The position numbers were made by a program, and so were the translations under genes. This document shows positions 54,942 through 63,693 of a stretch of 64,000 bases of DNA, piece by piece (positions within the stretch are counted from its first letter, which is position 1; the number at the start of each line of letters is the position of its first letter). This DNA comes from Rossellomorea aquimaris. Lineage in GTDB: Bacteria; Bacillota; Bacilli; Bacillales; Bacillaceae_B. The notes under the pieces are model-generated. The model was not told the DNA's origin. It worked only from the letters and a program-made list of their open reading frames with translations, and ran no database searches. The stretch is from positions 275,863 through 339,862 of the forward strand of contig NZ_JAIVAT010000005.1 of the NCBI RefSeq assembly GCF_020172085.1. Direction: 5' to 3'.

Positions 54942-55000
54942 CAAAGAAAAATCCGAACGAGTGATTGGATGAGAATCTAATTCGGTCGGATTTTTTCTTG
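54942..55000 (+). terminator. terminator after the SDR-like gene
   Basis: AAAAATCCGAACG pairs (imperfectly) with ATTCGGTCGGATTTTTTC, spanning about 35 bases of loop. Confidence 0.6.
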
Positions 55001-55040
55001 TTTATAAATAAAGCAAACACTGTGTATTTAGCTTGTTCTA

Positions 55041-55172
55041 GCTGTTGATTGGAGTGTAAGACGAAGACTCCTACGGGAAAAGCGGAATAGGTGAGACCCC
55101 ACAGGAGCGTGAGCTGTGAGGAGGCTCGCCTTCCGCCCGAGGAAAGCGAAGTCTTGCACGGAAATCAACAGC
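55041..55172 (+). repeat. Bacillus-type intergenic repeat element (complete copy)
   Basis: 132 bases with terminal inverted repeats GCTGTTGATT / AATCAACAGC and extended pairing GTAAGAC / GTCTTGC. Internal blocks ACTCCTACGGGAAA, GTGAGACCCCACAGGAGC, GAGGAGGCTCGCC match the outer element at 18949-19205 but without the insertion. The 349-base gap between the SDR gene and the next gene holds only this and a terminator. Confidence 0.8.
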
Positions 55173-55261
55173 GGTGTAACACGTGATCCCCAAAAGGGCA
55201 TGATTACAGATCGTTGACATCTAAATTGGATTCATTTAGTTATGTCCCATCCTCAACGTCA

Positions 55262-55756
55262 TCATTTAAAGATGGTTCTTATGATTTCGTCTGTGGTCAT
55301 CCCACTTTCGACTTCGAATGTACCTGGACGCAAGTCGTTTTCAACACCCCGGTTTTCCACTTCCTTATAGAAGTCCAACCCGCTTTCGATGATGTTCGCT
55401 TTCTCCAGTGCATTACCGACATCGATGCTCGTCATGCCTGTAGAAACGGTAAGCATCGTTTTGTAAATCACTTCACCATCAGCGTTATCATCTTTTTTCT
55501 CTGTTTCTTTATCTTGCTGATTTTCGTTCATGGCTTGAAGCTGCTTCTCCCACTGATCTTCTGTATGTATGACATAACCTTTCGATGTCAGCTTCTTCAC
55601 CATTTCATCTTCAGACAGCTTCTCTACTTTCGCTGGTTCTTCTTTCCCGGTACTCTTTGCTTCTGAAGGACCGAAAAGATACACCGCCCCAATCAAGGAG
55701 GTCGCGATCAAGATCCCTGCTGCAAAGCTCCGCAATGAATTCGATGTCACTTTCAT
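55262..55756 (-). CDS. MltG/YceG-like short exported protein
   Basis: 164 residues. One N-terminal membrane segment (about 9-28), a charged region with a KEEPAKVEKLSEDEM stretch, and a C-terminal YceG-like LysM-type fold (VSTGMTSIDVGNALEKANII ... LRPGTFEVESGMTTDEI). The catalytic domain of MltG transglycosylases is absent, so this is only the anchoring/peptidoglycan-recognition part. ATG start overlaps the upstream stop by four bases. Confidence 0.78.
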   Translation of the reverse strand: MKVTSNSLRSFAAGILIATSLIGAVYLFGPSEAKSTGKEEPAKVEKLSEDEMVKKLTSKGYVIHTEDQWEKQLQAMNENQQDKETEKKDDNADGEVIYKTMLTVSTGMTSIDVGNALEKANIIESGLDFYKEVENRGVENDLRPGTFEVESGMTTDEIIRTIFK

Positions 55757-56130
55757 TGTGCCACTAAGCCCCTTTCAGTCTTCTGGGTCATGTACGGTGA
55801 GAGTAAAGACTCTACTTCATTGGGCTTGAGCTTGGTTTTACCCGCAATGCTGTCAATCGAATAGCCTCTTTTATACAAATCAAGCATCTCACGCAGCAAA
55901 TCCCGCTCTTCGGAATCTGCCGGTGCAGCACCTGCCTGCTGTGCAGTGATTTCTGCATCCAATTGGATATTACGTAATTGCATCTCCAGTCCGTGTACCT
56001 CATTCAATACAGAAATGGATACATGCTCTATCTGTTGCTCAAGCTTTGAGTTGGATTGTGTCGTTTTAACAAACGATAAAATGAGCAGCACTACTGCTGT
56101 CCCAAATAAAATGGCGATTGTCCATCCCAT
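55753..56130 (-). CDS. membrane-anchored protein with coiled coil and C-terminal HTH-like segment
   Basis: 125 residues: one N-terminal membrane helix (2-22), a coiled-coil segment (about 26-70), and RDLLREMLDLYKRGYSIDSIAGKTKLKPNEVESLL resembling a DUF6115-type HTH. Function unknown. Four-base overlap (ATGA) with the MltG-like gene downstream suggests a two-gene operon. Confidence 0.7.
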   Translation of the reverse strand: MGWTIAILFGTAVVLLILSFVKTTQSNSKLEQQIEHVSISVLNEVHGLEMQLRNIQLDAEITAQQAGAAPADSEERDLLREMLDLYKRGYSIDSIAGKTKLKPNEVESLLSPYMTQKTERGLVAQ

Positions 56131-56303
56131 CTTAGGATCCTCCCTTTATGAAACTTTTTTATCAATTAAATTATACATTGATAAAGGAAGAAATTCGATT
56201 TAAAACGACAAAATCCCACAAAAGTCCTGTTTTCTTAACATGATTTTGTATTTTTGCTTGATTGAAAGGGAGTATTTGTTGATAACACTCTCAAATCGAA
56301 AGG

Positions 56304-56396
56304 ATATTTTCAAAAGTGAGAGGTTTATTTTCAATAATCCCGATTTATTTTCAATACGGGGAAGTTTATTTTCAATATCAAGATTTTATTTTCAAA
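56304..56396 (+). repeat. phased micro-repeat array D (core TTTATTTTCAAT)
   Basis: Anchor ATTTTCAA starts at 56306, 56327, 56347, 56368 and 56388 (spacing 21, 20, 21, 20). Spacers vary. It directly follows (15 bases) the bmrD terminator and precedes the two-gene MltG-like unit. The gap 56131-56447 has no gene. Confidence 0.85.
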
Positions 56397-56410
56397 ACCC
56401 AAAATAAGAA

Positions 56411-56442
56411 AGGGCATCTGGCTATATTAACCAGATGCCCTT
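56411..56442 (-). terminator. terminator after bmrD
   Basis: AGGGCATCTGG and CCAGATGCCCT pair around CTATATTAA, flanked by TTCTTATTTT in the minus direction. Confidence 0.85.
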
Positions 56443-56447
56443 CCCTA

Positions 56448-58466
56448 CTATCCTGCCATATTATCTTTCGTTCCTTGTTGAAGCTGATACATTTGATAAT
56501 AACGGCCTAACCTTTTCATCAATTCTTCATGATTACCGCGCTCAACGATTTCTCCCCGATCCAGAACCAGGATTTGATCGGCATCCTTGATGGTCGATAA
56601 CCTGTGAGCGATGATAAAGGTCGTTCTACCTTTTTTCAACACTTCCATCGCTTCCTGAATGACGGCTTCAGTCTCTGTATCGATGCTTGAAGTCGCTTCG
56701 TCCAGAATTAGGATTGCCGGATTAAAGGCAAGCGCCCGTGCGAAGGAAATCAGTTGACGCTGACCCGATGACAGGGTACTCCCCTTCTCGATCACCGGTT
56801 CATCATAGCCATTCTCCAGGTTCTTGAATACTTTTTCTGCGCCAACTGCTTTCAGTGCCGCCTCTACCTGTTCCCTTGAAATGCGTGGATCATCCAGACT
56901 CACATTGGAAGCAATCGTTCCTGTAAACAAGTACGGATCCTGAAGCACGATCCCCATATGTTCACGTATTGTCTGATATGGAATATCAACAATGTTCTTT
57001 CCGTCAATGAGAATCTTTCCTTCATTGCTATCGTAAAAACGGAACAAGAGATTCATGATTGAGCTTTTTCCTGAACCTGTATGTCCGACCAGAGCAACCG
57101 TTTCTCCTTTGTTAGCCGTAAACGTGATATCCTTCAACACATATTCATTTTCTTTATATCCAAAATAGACATGCTCAAAGCGGACATTTCCATCATATCT
57201 GTCCATCTTCTCATCTTCTACAGGCGTCCCGCCCTCGTCTAGAAGCTTGAACACCCTCTCACCGGCCACAAGTGCCTGTTCAAGGTTGGCAAGCTGATTC
57301 ACGATCCCTGTCACCGGCTGGAACAATCGGTTGATGTAATCGACAAAGGCGTAAAGTACGCCGAGGGTGACAACAGAACCGACCCCGATCGATGCTCCTC
57401 CGAAGTACCATATGAATGCAACAAAGGTAACATTCCTTAAAACCCCTACAAGGTTATGCGAGGTCATCGAATTCAGGCTGAGAAGTTTATTTTGATATTT
57501 GAAGTGTGTTTCATTCAAGTCTTCAAATTCTTCATTTGTTTTCTTTTCCCTGCTGAAAGCCTGAATGATGTTCATGCCTTGAATTGATTCATTGATCATG
57601 GCATTGATATCACTGACTTTCGACCTGATGATATGGTTGTATTTAGAAGCATAGATGCGGTACAGGTACGTCCACACAACCAGAATCGGGATCAGGATCA
57701 GGCAGATGGCTGCCAATTTCACATCAAGGATAAAGAGCGCAATGTAGATCCCGATAATATAGATCGTACTCGAGAAGAAAGTCGACAGGACCGTCACATA
57801 CAGATCCCTGATTGCTTCTGTGTCATTCGTGATCCTGGCGACGACCTTCCCTGCCGGCAGGTTATCGAAATAGCGGATCGGAAGTTTCTGTATATGCTGA
57901 AACACGTCATTACGCATCTTCTGAATGACCCGATTAGCGGCCTTCTGTAAATAGAACCGCTGACCGTATTGGAAGAAAGAAGAGATGACAAGCAGCCCGA
58001 AATAAAAGGAGATCAATTTAATAATCTTCGGGATTTCAGGATTATAAAATTTCAGAAGCTCATCTCCCGATAACTTTTCCGCGGGATACGTCGCTGTCTC
58101 ATTCCCTTTTGTAATCGTCATGTTTCCTGATGTAACAGTTCGTTCACCATCAAAGGACACAGGGGCTGGAACGAAATAAAACGCCCTGCCTACCTGAAGG
58201 ATGCGGATATCTTTCCCTTTGGTCTCTCCTTCCATGAAATACTGTTCACGCTTATACCATTTCCCTTCATAAGGAACAGCTTCTTTCCCTTCCACTGTCT
58301 CATACCAGGTGGATTCAATTCCAAGAATATGGTCATCAATCATTTTTTTGGCAATGAACGGACCTGCAAGCTCTGCGGCCACTGATACACTGAGCATCAA
58401 AAGGGCCGCGATGATAATATTTTTATAATTCAGGGCATAGTCTGTTAATTTTCTTCCGACTTTCAT
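56448..58466 (-). CDS. bmrD: BmrD/YheH-type half of a heterodimeric ABC drug exporter
   Basis: 672 residues, equal in size to B. subtilis BmrD (673). Six membrane segments with the extra large extracytoplasmic insertion of BmrD (about 50-130). ATPase domain: Walker A GHTGSGKSS, signature TLSSGQRQL, Walker B AILILDEATSSID with the catalytic glutamate. The start overlaps the bmrC stop by four bases. It pairs with BmrC to export drugs. Confidence 0.93.
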   Translation of the reverse strand: MKVGRKLTDYALNYKNIIIAALLMLSVSVAAELAGPFIAKKMIDDHILGIESTWYETVEGKEAVPYEGKWYKREQYFMEGETKGKDIRILQVGRAFYFVPAPVSFDGERTVTSGNMTITKGNETATYPAEKLSGDELLKFYNPEIPKIIKLISFYFGLLVISSFFQYGQRFYLQKAANRVIQKMRNDVFQHIQKLPIRYFDNLPAGKVVARITNDTEAIRDLYVTVLSTFFSSTIYIIGIYIALFILDVKLAAICLILIPILVVWTYLYRIYASKYNHIIRSKVSDINAMINESIQGMNIIQAFSREKKTNEEFEDLNETHFKYQNKLLSLNSMTSHNLVGVLRNVTFVAFIWYFGGASIGVGSVVTLGVLYAFVDYINRLFQPVTGIVNQLANLEQALVAGERVFKLLDEGGTPVEDEKMDRYDGNVRFEHVYFGYKENEYVLKDITFTANKGETVALVGHTGSGKSSIMNLLFRFYDSNEGKILIDGKNIVDIPYQTIREHMGIVLQDPYLFTGTIASNVSLDDPRISREQVEAALKAVGAEKVFKNLENGYDEPVIEKGSTLSSGQRQLISFARALAFNPAILILDEATSSIDTETEAVIQEAMEVLKKGRTTFIIAHRLSTIKDADQILVLDRGEIVERGNHEELMKRLGRYYQMYQLQQGTKDNMAG

Positions 58467-60220
58467 GCGCCCACCTCCTCAAGTGAGGAATCTTCAACTT
58501 GTTGGCGGTCGAATTGTTCTTTATACCAGCCACCATTCTCAAGAAGCCGTTCATGGACTCCTTCTTCTACTACTTTCCCATCTTCGAATACGATGATCCA
58601 ATCAGCATGCTGGACCGCAGAAAGGCGATGAGTCGTAATAATCGTTGTTTTTCCTACACGTTCTGTTCGTATATTATCTATGATCTTTGCTTCGGTTTTG
58701 GCATCAACGGCTGATAATGAGTCATCAAGGATCAGGATTTCCGGATTCTTGATCAGCGCCCTCGCAATGGAAATCCGCTGCTTTTGTCCACCTGAAAGGG
58801 CTACACCTTTCTCTCCGACAAGAGTGGTCAATCCATCTGGAAGCATCTCAAGATCCTTCTTGAAATCCGCCAATTCAATGGCTCTTTCGAGATCACCCTC
58901 CGTTGCATCATGTCTTCCGAATAGAATATTTTCTCTTACAGTCCTGGAGAATAGGACATGATCCTGTGGCACGTAGCCGATCCAATCCCTTACTTGTTGA
59001 ATGCTCAACTCAGTGATCGGTATTCCCCCGATGGAAAGCGTTCCTTTCCCGGCTGGGTATTCCCTGAGAAGCTGCTTTACGAAAGTCGTCTTCCCGCTCC
59101 CTGTCTTCCCGACGATACCAAGCGTACCGCCTTTATGGATATTTACATTGATGTCGGATAGATTTAGTACCTGTGAGGAAGGGTACTTGAAATTCACGTC
59201 CTTGAATCCGATCTGTTCAGGGGAATCGATCCATTTAGGAAGCTGAGGATCCCGTACATCCTGCTCATAATCAAGCGTCTCTTGTACCCGGTCAAGTGAG
59301 GCATTCCCCCGTTGCATCACATTGATGAGTTCACCGATTGCAAACATTGGCCAGATGAGCATTCCTAAGTACACATTAAATGATACCAGCTCTCCCAATG
59401 TAATGGCCTGATGGAACACAAGGTAAGCACCATAACCCAGACCGATCAAATAACTCAATCCGACCAGGACTTTGATTGTCGGTTCAAAGAGTGAATCGAT
59501 CCTGGCCACAGCGATATTTTTGTTGTATACATCTTCCGTCATGTCCGAGAACCGCTTCTCATCTGCTCTTTCCTGCACATACGCCCGAATGACACGTACC
59601 CCTGCAATTGATTCGAGCACTTTATCATTCAAGTCCCCGAATGAATCCTGCGCTTCAGTGAATCGTTTATGAATCCTTGCCCCATATACCTTCATTAACA
59701 ACGCCATGACCGGCAGCGGCAGGATGGCTGCGATTGTCAGTTTCCAGCTAATGAGAAATCCCATGGTAAACAGGATCGTTAACATGAATACGCTGGAATC
59801 AATTAACGTCAGGACCCCGAATCCTGCTGTAACCGAAATGGCTTTCAAATCATTCGTCGCCCTGGCCATTAAATCTCCTGTACGATTCTTCTCGAAGAAC
59901 GTGGGCGTCATTTTTAACAAATGACCCATAAATCTGCTGCGAAGCTTTCGTTCAACGAGAAAAGCCCCGCCAAATAATTGATACATCCAAACATATGTCA
60001 TTCCGTACGAAACGATGGCAATCCCTGCAATCAACCAGAGATACTTGCCCACCACATCCCAGGTCATATCCCCCAGGTGTATGTCATCGATGGCATTCCC
60101 CACAAGCTTAGGGGGCATCACATCAAGAATACCGACAATCGTCAATAAAACGATCGCCACTGTATACCTCTTCCAATTTTCGATAAAAAACCATGACAAC
60201 TTCTTAAAAATACTGAACAT
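58463..60220 (-). CDS. bmrC: BmrC/YheI-type half of a heterodimeric ABC drug exporter
   Basis: 585 residues, same size as BmrC. Six membrane segments and an ATPase domain with Walker A GKTGSGKTT, signature ALSGGQKQR and Walker B EILILDDSLSAVD: the catalytic glutamate is aspartate, the known degenerate site of BmrC. Start ATG 60220 after GAGGAGG. The leader upstream carries two small reading frames and two terminators. Confidence 0.93.
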   Translation of the reverse strand: MFSIFKKLSWFFIENWKRYTVAIVLLTIVGILDVMPPKLVGNAIDDIHLGDMTWDVVGKYLWLIAGIAIVSYGMTYVWMYQLFGGAFLVERKLRSRFMGHLLKMTPTFFEKNRTGDLMARATNDLKAISVTAGFGVLTLIDSSVFMLTILFTMGFLISWKLTIAAILPLPVMALLMKVYGARIHKRFTEAQDSFGDLNDKVLESIAGVRVIRAYVQERADEKRFSDMTEDVYNKNIAVARIDSLFEPTIKVLVGLSYLIGLGYGAYLVFHQAITLGELVSFNVYLGMLIWPMFAIGELINVMQRGNASLDRVQETLDYEQDVRDPQLPKWIDSPEQIGFKDVNFKYPSSQVLNLSDINVNIHKGGTLGIVGKTGSGKTTFVKQLLREYPAGKGTLSIGGIPITELSIQQVRDWIGYVPQDHVLFSRTVRENILFGRHDATEGDLERAIELADFKKDLEMLPDGLTTLVGEKGVALSGGQKQRISIARALIKNPEILILDDSLSAVDAKTEAKIIDNIRTERVGKTTIITTHRLSAVQHADWIIVFEDGKVVEEGVHERLLENGGWYKEQFDRQQVEDSSLEEVGA

Positions 60221-60252
60221 TCCACTCTACCTCCTCATGTTGACTTCCTTTA

Positions 60253-60315
60253 CTATCCGCCTTCTGTCTCCACAGCAGACATCATCTTCTTCATTTGAAT
60301 CAATACCATCATCAT
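60253..60315 (-). CDS. second small reading frame in the bmrC leader
   Basis: 20 codons from three tandem ATGs (60315, 60312, 60309) to TAG, methionine-rich, with AAGGAGGAA just upstream. It stops 33 bases before bmrC. It may help translation of bmrC or be a minor feature. Confidence 0.45.
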   Translation of the reverse strand: MMMVLIQMKKMMSAVETEGG

Positions 60316-60385
60316 TTCCTCCTTAAAAAATTCATCATTTATGTGATCAAGGATTTCCCTTGGATACACCGTTTGCCGGCAACAC

Positions 60386-60475
60386 AGAAAAGACGGACGT
60401 CAAAAGGCGGTCAGATTCATCATGGTCATTGGTTTGACCAATCGGATCTCTTGCGCCTTATGAACGTCCGTCTTT
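60386..60475 (-). terminator. large attenuator hairpin upstream of bmrC
   Basis: On the minus strand AAGACGGACGTT pairs with ACGTCCGTCTT, with AAGGCG/CGCCTT and a third small stem nested inside, followed by TTTTCTG. It would stop transcription before bmrC unless the structure is disturbed. Confidence 0.75.
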
Positions 60476-60488
60476 ATCTTAGGACATA

Positions 60489-60520
60489 TAAAAGCACAGA
60501 TTACATACATAACCTGTGCT
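60489..60520 (-). terminator. first intrinsic terminator in the bmr leader
   Basis: On the minus strand AGCACAGGTTA pairs with TAATCTGTGCT, followed by TTTAT. It begins 30 bases after the leader-peptide stop. Confidence 0.75.
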
Positions 60521-60549
60521 CATTGATTATGATAAAAATCGATAAGGAG

Positions 60550-60624
60550 TTACTGGTCATGTGATGATATGAAATTGATATGAAAAGCCGCTGAGGCTCC
60601 TTGAATTCTATACATTTTCATCAT
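60550..60624 (-). CDS. bmr leader peptide (BmrB-like role)
   Basis: 24 codons starting ATG ATG AAA ATG TAT with GGAGGG seven to eight bases upstream, ending TAA 30 bases before a terminator hairpin. In B. subtilis the leader gene bmrB controls bmrCD by ribosome stalling on translation-targeting antibiotics; the layout here is the same, but the peptide sequence is not recognisable as BmrB. Confidence 0.6.
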   Translation of the reverse strand: MMKMYRIQGASAAFHINFISSHDQ

Positions 60625-60664
60625 CACAAACCCTCCATTCATTTCGTTTTTTATTCCATTAATA

Positions 60665-60693
60665 ACCATACTATAGGCCTTGAATTGTGTCAA
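60665..60693 (-). promoter_or_regulatory. sigma-A promoter of the bmr leader
   Basis: Minus-strand TTGACA (60693-60688), 17-base spacer, TATGGT (60670-60665). Start site near 60658, about 35 bases before the leader peptide. Confidence 0.6.
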
Positions 60694-60759
60694 TATTATT
60701 TTTATTGATAATTTTCTATATACTATATGAGCGTTTACTCTTTTAGTGAACGAGCATTT

Positions 60760-61074
60760 TCATTCTACAGTGACCGCTGTTCCGTAAGCAATGATTTCAG
60801 ATGCATTCTGCATGACTGAGGATGTCTCGAGTCGAACGGCTATCACAGCGTTCGCTCCCTTTTGGGAGGCTTCAGTTATCATACGATCGATCGCCTGCTT
60901 TCTGGCTTCCTCCATCATTTCACTGTATTCACTGATTTCTCCGCCAATGATGGTCTTGAGCCCTGCAATGAGATCCTTTCCGATATGCTTCGACTGTACA
61001 GTGCTTCCCCTGACGAACCCCTTTAGCTCTTTGATTTCCTTCCCTGGTACAAAATCTGTTGTTACGATAATCAT
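60760..61074 (-). CDS. YbjQ/UPF0145 family protein
   Basis: 104 residues, beta-rich; contains MIIVTTDFVPGKEI and GANAVIAVRLETS. UPF0145 (YbjQ) family, function unknown. Start ATG 61074 after GGGGAGAGA. Stop-start overlap of four bases with the YxlD-like gene, so it is part of the sigY operon. B. subtilis has other genes here (yxlE-G), so this is a different tail of the operon. Confidence 0.85.
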   Translation of the reverse strand: MIIVTTDFVPGKEIKELKGFVRGSTVQSKHIGKDLIAGLKTIIGGEISEYSEMMEEARKQAIDRMITEASQKGANAVIAVRLETSSVMQNASEIIAYGTAVTVE

Positions 61075-61283
61075 GATTCTCTCTCCCCTGCTTTCAATTT
61101 TCTCCAAATTTTCTTGGCAAATAATAAATAAAAGATGATGGGGAATGGGCACTGAATCAATCCCCAGATTCCCCAGAACCAGTACTGATGCCCATTTTTC
61201 CTGGCATCAATAAACAAATATATGCTTTGTATCAGAAGAATCGGAATGACAAGAAACAATAGTAAGAGATCTTCTTTTATCAT
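61071..61283 (-). CDS. yxlD: YxlD-like two-helix membrane protein (PLDc_N type)
   Basis: 70 residues with two membrane helices (about 5-27 and 35-56) and YWFWGIWGLIQCPFPIIFYLL. In B. subtilis YxlD helps control SigY. Stop overlaps the YbjQ gene start; start overlaps the YxlC stop by four bases. Confidence 0.8.
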   Translation of the reverse strand: MIKEDLLLLFLVIPILLIQSIYLFIDARKNGHQYWFWGIWGLIQCPFPIIFYLLFAKKIWRKLKAGERES

Positions 61284-61597
61284 ATCTCTTTCACCTTTTT
61301 CACATAGGTGATCCCTGTATAAATGGATGCTCCAACAAATGCGGCGCCTTGAAGGAGAAGAAATAGAACAGGCATTTGGAATAATGTAAGAAAGAACATT
61401 GCCAGGATGAAGCAGGCAAGAAGAATAAAGACGGAAAGATCTCTTCTGAACCTTTTCTTAAGCTGCTCTTGCTGGTCCTTTGCAAATCTCTCAAACCACT
61501 GCTCGGAAGGGGTACTTTGGTCTATCCCGTCATCTATGGACCGAAAGCCTTCATCCAATAACTTCATTAGTTCATCTTGTTCATGATCATTTTTCAT
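61280..61597 (-). CDS. yxlC: YxlC-like anti-sigma-Y membrane protein
   Basis: 105 residues: about 45 cytosolic, charged residues (KNDHEQDELMKLLDEGFRSI) and two membrane segments (about 50-72 and 74-95). Size and position match YxlC, the negative regulator of SigY. Overlaps sigY by 11 bases. Confidence 0.82.
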   Translation of the reverse strand: MKNDHEQDELMKLLDEGFRSIDDGIDQSTPSEQWFERFAKDQQEQLKKRFRRDLSVFILLACFILAMFFLTLFQMPVLFLLLQGAAFVGASIYTGITYVKKVKEI

Positions 61598-62114
61598 CTA
61601 TTTTCAACTCCTTTCTCAGCCTGTTGATTCCGTGATGAACCCTCGATTTAACCGTTCCCGGCGGTATATCCGTCATATGGCCAATTTCCTCATAAGAATA
61701 CCCGTAGTAATGTTTCAGGATGATAGGGAGCCTGATATCTTCAGATAATGTTGACAATGCGGACAACACATCATTCCACTCCTCATTTCTTGATTCTAAT
61801 TCCCACTTCAGCTTTCTCGCATTCATTTCTTCCTTTTGCCAGTCTTTTTCTCTATTCTTTTTGCGCTGAAGATCAATATACCGATTGGTGGCAATCGAGA
61901 TCAGCCAGGATGAGAACTTGGATTTTCCATTGTATTGATGGATCTTCTCCACACATTTAGCCATTGTTTCCTGAGCAAGTTCTTCAGCCTGATCCCGGTT
62001 CATGGTCACTTTGATCAAGTATTTCACCAGAAAAGGATAATGTTCTCTAAAAAGTCTAGCAAAAGCTTCATGATCCCCTTTTTTTGCTTGCTTAATCCAT
62101 TTTCTCTCTTCCAT
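61587..62114 (-). CDS. sigY: ECF sigma factor SigY
   Basis: 175 residues, region 2 (about 20-85, LAQETMAKCVEKIHQYNGKS, ISIATNRYIDLQ) and region 4 (about 115-170, LPIILKHYYGYSYEEIGHMTDIPPGTVKSRVHHGINRL). Near B. subtilis SigY in size. It should be held by the YxlC-type partner and read its own promoter. ATG start after GAAAGGACATTAGGGG. Confidence 0.88.
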   Translation of the reverse strand: MEERKWIKQAKKGDHEAFARLFREHYPFLVKYLIKVTMNRDQAEELAQETMAKCVEKIHQYNGKSKFSSWLISIATNRYIDLQRKKNREKDWQKEEMNARKLKWELESRNEEWNDVLSALSTLSEDIRLPIILKHYYGYSYEEIGHMTDIPPGTVKSRVHHGINRLRKELKIDEK

Positions 62115-62161
62115 CCCCTAATGTCCTTTCTATCCACCCCAACAGGTGAGTTCATTGATAA

Positions 62162-62186
62162 GACGTACAACAGGAAAAATCGTTCA
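62162..62186 (-). promoter_or_regulatory. autoregulated ECF (SigY-type) promoter
   Basis: Minus strand TGAACG (62186-62181), 15-base spacer, CGTC (62165-62162). This fits the reported SigY type (TGAAC and CGTC). About 45 bases upstream of sigY. Confidence 0.75.
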
Positions 62187-62244
62187 TAATTTGATTATAC
62201 TTTATTAAAATATTTTACATTCATGCTTGAACGAAAAAATCCCT

Positions 62245-62282
62245 CTACTGAATCACCTTGCACATCCAGTAGAGGGAGGGTT
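62245..62282 (-). terminator. terminator after the MFS gene
   Basis: TCCCTCTACTG and CAGTAGAGGGA pair around AATCACCTTGCACATC. It lies between the MFS gene stop and the sigY promoter region. Confidence 0.85.
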
Positions 62283-62284
62283 CA

Positions 62285-63553
62285 TTATCCGTTTAAGACA
62301 GCAGACTGTGTTTCTTCTTCTTTCACGTATTTAGGCAGGATGATGGTGTAGAATACCGCTACTATGATCAGGCATCCACCAACTAACCAGTAGAGCATTT
62401 CCACTGTTATAACAGAAGGGAATGCCAAAGCGATGACTCCCAGGGTGATTGATTGTGACAGCATCATCAGGGGATTGATCCACCCCTGTACCCGTCCCAT
62501 CATTTTAGGATCGATGATACTCGGCATCCATCCTCCTATGGCAATGTTAACAAGCGGCAACCCCAGGGCTGAGATAAAAATGATCATCAGGAACATCCAG
62601 GTGGTCGGTGCGAAGGATGCAGCGATGATAAAGGTCCCTGAGATGACAAGGCCTGCCACAATTAATACATGGAACTTGAATTTCTGTGTCAACATGGAGG
62701 AGAAAATACTGCCAATCAGCACTCCTGCCCCGAATGCGATACCTAATAGGATTGAATATTCTTCATAAGAATCGGGAGCCAGCTTATATTTTAATATAAA
62801 GATAGGGATGACCGCGAAGCCACCGTTTACGACCCCGAAGACCACAAACCCTCCGATCAGTGATAAGAGCAGCTTATGATTCACAATATACTTCATGCCG
62901 GCTGTAAAGTCTTTCGTGACTGATTCAAAATTTAAATCTTTCAGAGAATGCTTCCCATTCGGCAACCTGACTTCTTCAGGAATAACACATTTCTTAATCA
63001 AGATGGCCGATACCACAAATGTAGCAAAATCCACCGCGATGGCACCGTAGATCCCAGTGGTCCAATAAACAAATATCGCTACGGCATTTCCAAGAAGCAT
63101 AAACAAGCTCATCACCATCTGATTGAGTCCAGCTGCTGTGGAATAATCATCTTTTGAAAGTATTCCCTGCAGGATTCCCTGTTCCGCCGGGAAGAAAAAT
63201 TTCTGGACACCACTTCTCAAGAATAGAACAGCAAAGATAAGAGGGAGCCAGCCGATAAATACAGCCCCGAATAATAATAGAGTAAGAATCGCACTGATCG
63301 TATCACAGTGAAACGCAATTTTTTGCCGGTCCATCCTGTCAGCGAACACCCCTACAAGGAAGAACACAACAAGAGTCGGGATTGAATACATCATTTCCGT
63401 AACAGAAGCATACATCGGTTGATCAGAAAAACGATCCAGAAGATAAAACATAAATGCTGTCAATCCAATGACACTTCCAATATGCGAAGTGAAATTAGCG
63501 AAAAACAACTTCAAAAAAATCGGATTCTTAAAGATTTCAATCATTTTTTTCAT
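62285..63553 (-). CDS. MFS transporter (MFS_3/EntS-like)
   Basis: 422 residues, 12 membrane segments, ADRMDRQK loop after the second segment, and a central basic loop of about 25 residues. Resembles antibiotic or siderophore exporters; substrate unknown. A YxlH-like MFS also neighbours sigY in B. subtilis, which may be coincidental. GGGGGACGGAATGT precedes the ATG. Confidence 0.83.
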   Translation of the reverse strand: MKKMIEIFKNPIFLKLFFANFTSHIGSVIGLTAFMFYLLDRFSDQPMYASVTEMMYSIPTLVVFFLVGVFADRMDRQKIAFHCDTISAILTLLLFGAVFIGWLPLIFAVLFLRSGVQKFFFPAEQGILQGILSKDDYSTAAGLNQMVMSLFMLLGNAVAIFVYWTTGIYGAIAVDFATFVVSAILIKKCVIPEEVRLPNGKHSLKDLNFESVTKDFTAGMKYIVNHKLLLSLIGGFVVFGVVNGGFAVIPIFILKYKLAPDSYEEYSILLGIAFGAGVLIGSIFSSMLTQKFKFHVLIVAGLVISGTFIIAASFAPTTWMFLMIIFISALGLPLVNIAIGGWMPSIIDPKMMGRVQGWINPLMMLSQSITLGVIALAFPSVITVEMLYWLVGGCLIIVAVFYTIILPKYVKEEETQSAVLNG

Positions 63554-63693
63554 ACATTCCGTCCCCCATTAATGATTAACTACCTTTATCATATAGGGGA
63601 CGGATGAACAGTATGAGGGTCTACTGGTGGTTTTTTCCTCCGCCTTGAGTCGGATAGTAACTGCGATCCTTTAGGACACGAGTGAGAGCAGCG

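Noticed and set aside
55041..55172. Insertion sequence
   Set aside because: Only 132 bases with inverted ends and no transposase; treated as a small non-autonomous repeat.
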